A stretch of 5,230 nucleotides of DNA from Bacteroidaceae bacterium. Its GTDB lineage: Bacteria; Bacteroidota; Bacteroidia; Bacteroidales; Bacteroidaceae. The notes beneath the pieces were generated by a model that was not told the origin of the DNA, made no database searches, and saw nothing but the letters and a program-made list of their open reading frames with translations. Numbering within the stretch: position 1 is the first letter of the stretch; each line of letters begins with the position of its first letter. Both the position numbers and the translations under genes were made by a program. The stretch spans positions 1 to 5,230 of the forward strand of contig JAEEOD010000123.1 of assembly GCA_016284115.1 (NCBI GenBank), read 5' to 3'. This document shows, one piece after another, positions 1 through 5,230 of this stretch.

Positions 1-2
1 CT

Positions 3-860
3 TTGACAAGCGATAGTCGTAACATGTGTATGTGGCTAGGAGTGATTTCTTTCAATTTTGATGGGCAGGTTCCATTGCCATCTATACCATTTCTTCCTCC
101 CATTGGCAAACCCAATTTCCCTGCTCCCATTCGTCTGCCTCTGACGAGCGCCGACTTCGCTGCAGCAGGCGGAGGTGGTGGAGGTGGTGGAGACACCTCT
201 AGTAGTCAAGATGAATTCAGCAACCATCAAGACAGTAGTGAAAATAGTGGAGGCACCAGCAATCAAGGTGGAGGCAGCAGTGCCCAAGGCAGTAATGGTA
301 ATGGCGAAGGTGCAAGCAAACAAAGTGATGGAAATAGCCCCCAAGGCATCAATGGCGGTGGAAATGGAAATGGCAAAAATGGAAGTCTGGAGCAACAATA
401 CAAAAACGATGTAAAGAAGGCAGAGGGCTCCGGCATGCAACAGGAGATGATGAGCAAGTCCTATGAGAAAGCTGCCAAAGAATATGCACAAGCTGGCGAT
501 ATTGCAAAGGCAACTCAGGCACAAAAGATGGCTGAGACTGCTTTGGCAAATGCTACCGACAAAAAGAACGAAGCCGTAGGTGACGTCAATCAACTCTATC
601 GCGAGACAATGCCACCCTCAAAGAAGCAGATGGATGAACTCACTCTGGCTCAACAGCAGGAATACCGTCACCAGCGTGAAAACATCACTAAGCAGAAAGA
701 ACAGACCTGCCGAAAGGCCGAGGCTACATATGAGAAGGGGACAAAGGACCAAATGGCTGCCATCACGCGCGATCTAGAAATGCACTATGCCTCAAAACAG
801 GAGCAAAACGCATTGAAAAAACTAAGTGCCGACACATTCAAAGCAACAATTTCAAAATAG
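3..860 (+). CDS. PAAR-like (DUF4280-type) C-terminal end with Gly-rich linker and charged helical extension, 5'-truncated
   Basis: The frame is open to the window edge. The apparent TTG at position 3 is probably an internal Leu codon, so the gene starts upstream. Residues are numbered from position 3. Residues 1-22 (TSDSRNMCMW, then GVISFNFDGQ) resemble the last strand of DUF4280 PAAR-like proteins, where a 'DS..xC..GG.I.i...GQ' pattern is usual. Such proteins are thought to cap the spike of T6SS and related contractile systems and to carry or dock effectors. Residues 23-52 are Pro-rich. Residues 56-128 are a Gly/Ser/Asn/Gln linker that opens with eight glycines. Residues 129-285 are almost entirely charged helix or coiled coil, with a TPR-like stretch around 154-180 (YEKAAKEYAQAGD). 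No enzyme motif was seen. The stop lies 81 bases before the next gene on the same strand, so co-transcription is likely. The reading frame is certain; the PAAR-like assignment rests on about 20 residues and is tentative. Alternatively this is an unrelated Gly-rich helical secreted protein. Confidence 0.6.
   Translation: MTSDSRNMCMWLGVISFNFDGQVPLPSIPFLPPIGKPNFPAPIRLPLTSADFAAAGGGGGGGGDTSSSQDEFSNHQDSSENSGGTSNQGGGSSAQGSNGNGEGASKQSDGNSPQGINGGGNGNGKNGSLEQQYKNDVKKAEGSGMQQEMMSKSYEKAAKEYAQAGDIAKATQAQKMAETALANATDKKNEAVGDVNQLYRETMPPSKKQMDELTLAQQQEYRHQRENITKQKEQTCRKAEATYEKGTKDQMAAITRDLEMHYASKQEQNALKKLSADTFKATISK
168..386 (+). repeat. Low-complexity Gly/Ser/Asn-rich coding repeat
   Basis: This tract encodes residues 56-128 of the first gene. 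It begins with eight consecutive GGN codons (168-191) and continues with degenerate units such as 'AQGSNGNGEG' and 'PQGINGGGNGNG'. Codons in the units vary (ggt, gga, ggc; aat, agc, agt), so it is not a perfect microsatellite. The GGN run could still expand or contract by slippage in steps of three without breaking the frame. At protein level it should be a flexible, uncharged spacer between the spike-like part and the helical C-terminal domain. Confidence 0.75.
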
Positions 861-941
861 TAATACTCATTTCTGACCGCCTTCCAGATTATTGACAGAT
901 TGTTGATCTAACATAATCCACCATTCTAATATTGTTTAGTT
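861..941. other. Intergenic gap without clear promoter or terminator
   Basis: This is 81 AT-rich bases between the first and second genes. I see no purine-rich Shine-Dalgarno before the ATG at 942; the leader reads attgtttagtt, which is common in Bacteroidota. A weak TGTT/AACA inverted repeat (901-913) has only four pairs and no T-run, so it is not a terminator. No convincing pair of Bacteroidota -33 (TTTG) and -7 (TAnnTTTG) elements is placed to drive the next gene. The simplest reading is an untranslated spacer inside one transcript. Confidence 0.5.
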
Positions 942-3900
942 ATGCCACCAGGAGTAGGACCAGGAGCAAAATCACATAAGGATTCCAAAAAAGAGAAGAA
1001 AAAGAGAATCAAGAGAAGAGGAGACTTCTCTGCAAAGATTATGTTTTCTTCGATTTCGATGTCTACCTTTAGCGATTGGATGGGGGAGAAGTTTGTTGAC
1101 ACTAGAGGAGCCAACGTATCCACAATGCCTGTCACAAATCTCGCATGGTCACAACCTGAAGGTTCTGGCTACACTGCTGACGGTGACGAAACGATTTTCG
1201 TTGACTGCAGCAGCAATAAGGCAGAATTCTTCAATGACTCGAGTATCGGTAACGAGAGAATACAAGTGTATCTTGGATTTGCTATTTCCAAACTCAAGGC
1301 AATCCTCAAACACAAGACTAAAGATGGTCTATATGGTGTAGTACACTGTATCATCATTGGCTACCATCCGTGTGAAAAATTAATGTTTGCTCTTTCGGAA
1401 TTATTGGGGAACTCTACTGCTTATTCATACGTGTACTCCTCTTTTATCGGCTATATTATCGGTCAGGACGAATATCGCTTATCATTTAGAGGGGTGCAAA
1501 GCGACGGATGGAAACTTATTGTTGACTATGTCGGTGTCTTTGATCCATATAAGTCCGAAGTTGAAGACAAAAAAGGCATGAGCCAGAGAGTTGAGGAGAT
1601 GGGAAATCTTATAAATGATATCCCAAAGAAAATCGATTATAGTATACCTACTCAATTTGGCCCTAAATTACAAGAGGAAAAGTATAATAATGCACTAGAC
1701 GAGTGGAAAAACAAGGATTCTAAAAACAGAGATGTAAGAGATGGCAAACCTTATGTACAATACGAAGGAGAATGGATGCCTGAGTCACAACTTAAGGGAA
1801 GGTACAATAGTATTGTCAATCCAAATTTAGATGAGATGAAAAAGACGCTGGCTGACATGGAAGCAAGTCTGGCAGCAAACAAACAAAGAAGAGAGAAAAG
1901 ATCAAAAGAAATAAGCGCCATTCTACGAGACCCATACAATGGCGAAGGAGACATCAGACAAGAAATGCTAAAAGAAGATTATCAGTATCTTGTTAACAAT
2001 TCTCCTGATTATCGTTATTCAGATGCTGATAAATATGATACAGAAGGTTATAGAAGTCTTAACCGACGCGGGTTATTGCTACCTGAATATTTCTTTGAAG
2101 GAAAGCAATATTACAACAACTACCCATTAGCCAATGAACTGAGCCAGATGCATTGGGCGACAGAATCCGAAGAGAATGATGTCCAAAAACAAAGAGATGC
2201 TGTAGCAGCGAAAGAAGAAGCCATCAAGAACTCAAAAGTTGCAGCTGTTCAGATATTAATCGCTGTAGCAAGTATTCCTTTCCCATGGTTGGCCCTGGTA
2301 GATATAGCAATAACCATGTATCAATGGAAATCGTCCGACTCTTTAGGAACAAAGGCATTAAATGGTGCCGGGATTGCCTTTGACATTGCAGGACTAATTC
2401 CCTATTTCGGAACAGTGTTCAAAACTATCAGGATTGCTTCAACAGCTGGAGAAATAGGACATGCAGCTACAACGACACTATCAAATGCTGATACCGCATT
2501 TAATATTATAACTAAAAATAAGAGGGAAGGCCTTGACGCAATTATAAATAACCTTGATGACGCTTTTAATGCCATTCAGAAACCACATGTGCCTAAGACA
2601 CCCGCAAAAGGCGAAGTCCTTGATGCGACGATAAACAATCTTGACAATTCCTTCAATGCAATCAAGAAGCCACCTACAAAAAATGAGGTTCTTAATGCGA
2701 CAATTGACAACCTTGATGGCGCTTTCCATGATATCACCAAACCAAGGCATGCAAGCAAAGGAGCTACTCCAGGGCAGATAAGTGAAGGAGACAAAGCAGT
2801 TGATGCTACTATTGATAACCTTGACGATGCATTCACTGCTATTCAAAAACCGACAAGAAACAATGTTCTTAATACAACAATAGATAATCTTGATGGAGCT
2901 TTTCATGATATCACCAAACCTAGGCATACAACCAAAGGAGCAACTCCTAGTCAGATTGCTGAAGGAGACAAAGCTATTGACGCGACCATAGATAACCTTG
3001 ACGAGGCTTTTGATACTATTCAGAAGCCCAAACAAATTGAGGGTTTTCAACAACCACCCACAAAGGACGAGGTCATTGATGCGACAACAGATAATCTCAA
3101 TAATGCCTTCGATAGTGCCAAAGGGGATCCAAATGCCAGTTTTACAGGTGAACCTGTTCCTGATTTAAATACAGAATTAAATATAGTAATTAATTCTTCA
3201 GAAGGAAGTGAATCTACCCTAACGGCCATTCGACTTGCTACTGGAGAAGATAGTATAGGTACTGCCTTTGAAAAGATTATCAATCCTCATTACATTAATG
3301 CTATACAGAATCTATCGTCTTTTTCTGATATTTGTGGTTTGCTAGGTGATATATGGGTTAGAGGTGTCGGTATAGGATATAATGGCATCATGTGGTTGAA
3401 AGGTGAAGGTGGAGAAGCTGCTACAGACGAACAGCTTTTAGAGCAAAAGAAAAAAGCGGAACTTTTTGAAGAGTATACAAGAGCTCAGAATGAAGAATTT
3501 CAGGCCCAACAAGCATTTCAGAATGCTAATAGTCCAGAAGAGAAGGAAGCAGCAAAGAAAGAGCTAGATAGAACTAAGGAACAATCGCAAAAAATGCGAA
3601 AAGAATTAGGAATCGCTGAGCCAAACTTCGACATGCCTGCTCCTGGCCCCATACCAGAAAAGCCACAGTTAGATGCCAAAGCCGAATTGAAACAGGCAGA
3701 AGAAGATTATGAGAAAGCTAAGAAGGCATATGGTGATGCCTATAAAAATGGTGGAAGCCTCGAAGAAAAAGATGCAGCATGGGAAGCTATGGTAAATGCT
3801 GACCAGCGCAAGAAAGCTGCTCAAAATGCAATAGACGCAGGTCAAACTAGTAGTATCTTTAACGCTTATGATTCAGCTTCTGAGGCGGATGAAGCATATA

Positions 3901-4280
3901 AAAAATGGGAGGAAGCAGAGGATAATGCTTGGACCATCAATCACCCATACACTATTGTACAAGACGATATAGCACCCGATGATTCTCCTCTTGGCATTAT
4001 GATAGCCTCAGAAAACGAGAGAATTACAAACAACCAAAACAATGCGCAACAATTACACGACCAATTATATGGACCACCGCCAAAACCTGAACATGACATT
4101 GCAGAAGAAGAGGCATATAATGCAGCTATAGAAGCGAATTATGATGAGTATCTAAGATTCCAAGCTGAAGTTGAAGCTGAGGCATCACAGCAAGAATTAG
4201 GATACCAAGTAAGCCAAAGAGACAAGCATAACTACGATACTGGCAATGACAAAAAAAAGAATAAAAAGAAAAAGAAATGA
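942..4280 (+). CDS. Large repeat-containing protein with pretoxin-like hydrophobic hairpin and lysine-rich ends; candidate secreted effector
   Basis: A complete 1112-residue protein of a family I cannot name. Start: the ATG at 942 opens the frame and keeps the basic N-terminus; ATG 1041 (Met34) is the alternative. Order of parts: 10-26 is Lys/Arg-rich (KKEKKKRIKRR); about 29-204 is probably a globular alpha/beta domain of unknown fold; 205-432 is charged and mostly helical, with a coiled-coil-like stretch at 296-327; 433-462 and 468-503 are hydrophobic (ILIAVASIPFPWLALVDIAI and GIAFDIAGLIPYFGTVF), like the paired segments preceding polymorphic-toxin domains; 510-728 carries the 17-residue repeats; 790-820 is Gly/aromatic-rich and moderately hydrophobic; 830-1000 holds two related helical hairpins split by a Pro-rich hinge (894-908); the protein ends in KKKNKKKKK. 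There is no signal peptide, so one-step secretion by a contractile system would fit. No nuclease, peptidase, ADP-ribosyltransferase or amidase motif was recognised. Its stop overlaps the next start (ATGA), which suggests a toxin-immunity or protein-chaperone pair. A structural or adaptor role is the alternative. Confidence 0.85.
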   Translation: MPPGVGPGAKSHKDSKKEKKKRIKRRGDFSAKIMFSSISMSTFSDWMGEKFVDTRGANVSTMPVTNLAWSQPEGSGYTADGDETIFVDCSSNKAEFFNDSSIGNERIQVYLGFAISKLKAILKHKTKDGLYGVVHCIIIGYHPCEKLMFALSELLGNSTAYSYVYSSFIGYIIGQDEYRLSFRGVQSDGWKLIVDYVGVFDPYKSEVEDKKGMSQRVEEMGNLINDIPKKIDYSIPTQFGPKLQEEKYNNALDEWKNKDSKNRDVRDGKPYVQYEGEWMPESQLKGRYNSIVNPNLDEMKKTLADMEASLAANKQRREKRSKEISAILRDPYNGEGDIRQEMLKEDYQYLVNNSPDYRYSDADKYDTEGYRSLNRRGLLLPEYFFEGKQYYNNYPLANELSQMHWATESEENDVQKQRDAVAAKEEAIKNSKVAAVQILIAVASIPFPWLALVDIAITMYQWKSSDSLGTKALNGAGIAFDIAGLIPYFGTVFKTIRIASTAGEIGHAATTTLSNADTAFNIITKNKREGLDAIINNLDDAFNAIQKPHVPKTPAKGEVLDATINNLDNSFNAIKKPPTKNEVLNATIDNLDGAFHDITKPRHASKGATPGQISEGDKAVDATIDNLDDAFTAIQKPTRNNVLNTTIDNLDGAFHDITKPRHTTKGATPSQIAEGDKAIDATIDNLDEAFDTIQKPKQIEGFQQPPTKDEVIDATTDNLNNAFDSAKGDPNASFTGEPVPDLNTELNIVINSSEGSESTLTAIRLATGEDSIGTAFEKIINPHYINAIQNLSSFSDICGLLGDIWVRGVGIGYNGIMWLKGEGGEAATDEQLLEQKKKAELFEEYTRAQNEEFQAQQAFQNANSPEEKEAAKKELDRTKEQSQKMRKELGIAEPNFDMPAPGPIPEKPQLDAKAELKQAEEDYEKAKKAYGDAYKNGGSLEEKDAAWEAMVNADQRKKAAQNAIDAGQTSSIFNAYDSASEADEAYKKWEEAEDNAWTINHPYTIVQDDIAPDDSPLGIMIASENERITNNQNNAQQLHDQLYGPPPKPEHDIAEEEAYNAAIEANYDEYLRFQAEVEAEASQQELGYQVSQRDKHNYDTGNDKKKNKKKKK
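2469..3125 (+). repeat. Array of 17-residue DATIDNLDdAFxaIxKP repeats within the large protein
   Basis: Seven clear copies start at residues 532, 561, 585, 621, 644, 680 and 713, and a degenerate first copy lies at 510-526. The consensus is [DN]AT-I-[DN]NLD-[DGNE]-AF-x(2)-I-[QKT]-KP. The invariant or near-invariant positions are Asn6, Leu7, Phe11 and the terminal Lys-Pro. Linkers alternate between a short kind (6-12 residues, PTKNEVL-like) and a 19-residue kind (RHxxKGATPxQIxEGDKA), with a variant 16-residue linker before the last copy. Each unit looks like one short amphipathic helix ended by Lys-Pro. A weak echo, 'GTAFEKIINP', follows near 3258-3287. I do not know this repeat as a named family. 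Confidence 0.9.
2694..3047 (+). repeat. Tandem 177-bp duplication (two 59-residue units)
   Basis: Unit A is 2694-2870 (residues 585-643) and unit B is 2871-3047 (residues 644-702). Each holds two 17-residue repeats joined by the 19-residue RHxxKGATPxQIxEGDKA linker. Over the first 53 aligned codons I count 28 differing codons, 19 of them synonymous and 9 changing the residue. The units therefore arose by in-frame duplication, are not recent, and appear to have been held by purifying selection. The last few codons of unit B (KQIEGFQ) no longer match unit A. Confidence 0.8.
3474..3833 (+). repeat. Two related helical-hairpin segments, 75 residues apart
   Basis: Residues 845-875 and 920-950 align without gaps at an offset of 75 residues. 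Both end in an 'S-[PL]-EEK-[ED]-AA' turn-and-helix (864-871 and 939-946), preceded by a Gln/Glu/Ala/aromatic helix. A Pro-rich hinge (894-908, with PAPGPIPEKP) separates them. Similarity is modest at DNA level, so this is an old duplication or convergent coiled-coil composition. Confidence 0.45.
4251..4280 (+). other. A-rich gene end with in-frame A-AAA-AAG heptamer and ATGA stop/start overlap
   Basis: A run of eight A (4251-4258) forms A AAA AAG in the frame of the large gene (4253-4259), the same heptamer used for -1 frameshifting in bacterial dnaX. A -1 shift here would give ...DKKKE and then stop at TAA 4262-4264, removing the last lysines. It would not fuse the two proteins. The run then continues as AAA/AAG codons to the ATGA, where the TGA (4278-4280) overlaps the ATG of the next gene (4277-4279). 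This overlap fits translational coupling by reinitiation, and no strong Shine-Dalgarno is present apart from purine-rich AAG repeats. Whether frameshifting really occurs is unknown; no obvious downstream hairpin was seen. Confidence 0.5.
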
Positions 4281-5230
4281 CAACCTTCAGCTATCGTCCC
4301 TTTAACTCCAAAATAGAATTCTGCTCTATCGTGATGATACACGGCAAGCTACACTATGAGGGTGAGCCTAAGAAAAAAGATCCTTTAGACGAAGGATTGT
4401 CACTTGTGGCCAGTACCTGCAATGACGGCTGGGGCTATGTGAAAAACCTCGATGTCATGACTGATGAGGAATGGCCCATGCCCAATCGTTTGACTCTCCG
4501 TTACATAACAAAAAATGACGGCCGATGCTATGCTATTGACACCCCTCTTGACGATGCTCTCGCTACAGAATTATGGCAGAAGCAGCAACAAGAGCACCCG
4601 AATGATCCATTCAAAGACTACGTAGTGGGAACTGCTCCTTTTGGAGTTATTGCCATATGGTTGAGGGGGCGCACCTGTTCTGTACTCCTCCATCAGTTTC
4701 GTGCAGTAGAGGTTGAACTAAACGAATTGGAACAGATTTACTATGGAGGTTTTCGTAAAACAGGAGAATCAGAAATTATCAGCAAAAAAGAACTAGAGGA
4801 CAATATGCGTCAGTTCTCCTACCGCTATGTAGCTTTGGAGGAACATTGGGACTGGGATAGTATGTCATGGGTAGAATATGAAGATGATGATCCTTTTTAT
4901 GACGATTTAGACATTGACAGCGTGGAGGATCAACGAGCAGATGGTTCTTTTAATCATATTCGTGGTGATGAAAATCAACTGAAGTACCATACTGCCGGTA
5001 AACCCTTTCGCATTACCATACGCTGGCATGCTGGCCCAACGGAGTATATGGCCCATTTTTGGCTGACAGATTTTCTCTTTACACGTTTTTTTAATGAGTT
5101 TTTTGAAAAACAGCCAGACACTAAGCCAGACTTTATTCTGCGCCTTGATCCTCAAAAGCAAGTATATCAGCTGGCTCTCAAAGGTGATAAAAACAAGTCT
5201 GATTTTGTATTCCCTATGGGAACCTATCAA
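4277..5230 (+). CDS. DUF2931-like protein, probable immunity or partner protein, 3'-truncated
   Basis: An open frame of 318 codons from the overlapping ATG to the window edge, with no stop seen. The best-matching part is residues 66-147: 'WPMPNRLTLRYITKNDGRCY', then LP-like 'PLDDALATELW', then 'VVGTAPFGVIAIWLRG' and 'LLHQFRAVEVEL'. This order (P-x-RL-x-L-x-Y; Y-x(4)-PL; VG-x-AP-x-G-x(2)-A-x-WL-x-G) is what I know from DUF2931 proteins, many of which are lipoproteins of unknown function. Here there is no signal peptide or lipobox: Cys16 is preceded by IEF. The protein would therefore stay in the cytoplasm. Residues 188-218 are strongly acidic (WVEYEDDDPFYDDLDIDSVED). Residues 236-300 look like a second beta/alpha domain (GKPFRITIRW, EYMAHFW, DFILRLD). 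The ATGA overlap with the basic large protein suggests the two are made together and may bind. The immunity role is inferred from position only; a chaperone is equally possible. Confidence 0.75.
   Translation, partial: MTTFSYRPFNSKIEFCSIVMIHGKLHYEGEPKKKDPLDEGLSLVASTCNDGWGYVKNLDVMTDEEWPMPNRLTLRYITKNDGRCYAIDTPLDDALATELWQKQQQEHPNDPFKDYVVGTAPFGVIAIWLRGRTCSVLLHQFRAVEVELNELEQIYYGGFRKTGESEIISKKELEDNMRQFSYRYVALEEHWDWDSMSWVEYEDDDPFYDDLDIDSVEDQRADGSFNHIRGDENQLKYHTAGKPFRITIRWHAGPTEYMAHFWLTDFLFTRFFNEFFEKQPDTKPDFILRLDPQKQVYQLALKGDKNKSDFVFPMGTYQ

Noticed and set aside
3..5. TTG at position 3 as the true start of gene 1
   Set aside because: The frame is open to the edge, and the protein begins mid-domain with a strand that looks like the end of a PAAR-like fold.
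36..593. Minus-strand open frame of 185 codons opposite gene 1
   Set aside because: It is opposite the low-complexity and helical parts of a well-supported + strand gene, which lack antisense stops through composition. Its Cys/Leu/Ser-rich protein matches nothing and no start signal was seen.
901..913. TGTT-GATCT-AACA inverted repeat as a terminator or operator
   Set aside because: The stem has four base pairs, there is no T-run, and it lies mid-gap in an AT-rich stretch where such pairs arise by chance.
927..934. TAATATTG as a Bacteroidota -7 promoter element
   Set aside because: It has one mismatch to TAnnTTTG and lies only seven bases before the ATG, so transcription would start inside the gene. 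No matching -33 element was seen.
2481..3053. Minus-strand open frame of 190 codons opposite the repeat array
   Set aside because: The repeated + strand codons simply avoid antisense stops, so the frame is long because of the repeat. The product is a periodic shadow with no independent support.
942..4280. Catalytic toxin domain (HNH, ADP-ribosyltransferase, peptidase, amidase, NADase)
   Set aside because: I looked for the usual His/Asp/Cys/Arg signatures and found no convincing set; the C-terminal third is coiled coil and lysine tail.
4251..4300. Frameshift fusion of the large protein to the DUF2931-like protein
   Set aside because: The DUF2931 frame is -1 relative to the large gene, but TAA at 4262-4264 blocks it after the A-AAA-AAG site. 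Slipping at the later G-AAA-AAG (4268-4274) would pass but has a poor P-site re-pairing.
4907..5230. Minus-strand open frame reaching the right edge
   Set aside because: It lies opposite the DUF2931-like gene, whose + strand frame is open, coherent and family-like. The minus product has no recognisable features.

Overview
The window looks like part of a Bacteroidota chromosome (Bacteroides/Prevotella-like). The reasons are moderately AT-rich coding DNA, no Shine-Dalgarno sequence before the one internal start that has its own leader, and a DUF2931-type gene, a family I associate with this phylum. All three real genes lie on the + strand and almost fill the window. The only gap is 81 bases, and no RNA gene, IS element, CRISPR array or convincing promoter was seen.

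Layout. (1) 3-860 is the 3' part of a gene that starts upstream. A short N-terminal stretch resembles the last strand of a DUF4280 PAAR-like spike-tip domain. It is followed by a Pro-rich segment, a Gly/Ser/Asn-rich linker and a charged helical domain. (2) 942-4280 encodes a 1112-residue protein I do not recognise by name. It has a Lys/Arg-rich N-terminus, an unknown globular domain, helical segments, a hydrophobic hairpin like those before the toxin domain in polymorphic toxins, seven clear copies of a 17-residue repeat, two related helical hairpins and a poly-lysine tail. (3) 4277-5230 starts inside the stop codon of gene 2 (ATGA overlap) and runs off the window. It encodes a DUF2931-like protein without a signal peptide.

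Reading the genes together. The order spike-tip-like carrier, large multidomain protein, translationally coupled small-family protein suggests an effector-immunity cassette of a contractile injection system, either Bacteroidota T6SS or an extracellular relative. In this model gene 1 would carry or dock the cargo, gene 2 would be the cargo (possibly membrane-active), and gene 3 would be the immunity or chaperone protein. This is inference: no Hcp, VgrG, sheath or baseplate gene is visible, and no known catalytic toxin motif was found. The most unusual part is the alternating array of 17-residue repeats in gene 2. It includes a 177-bp tandem duplication whose copies differ mostly at silent sites.
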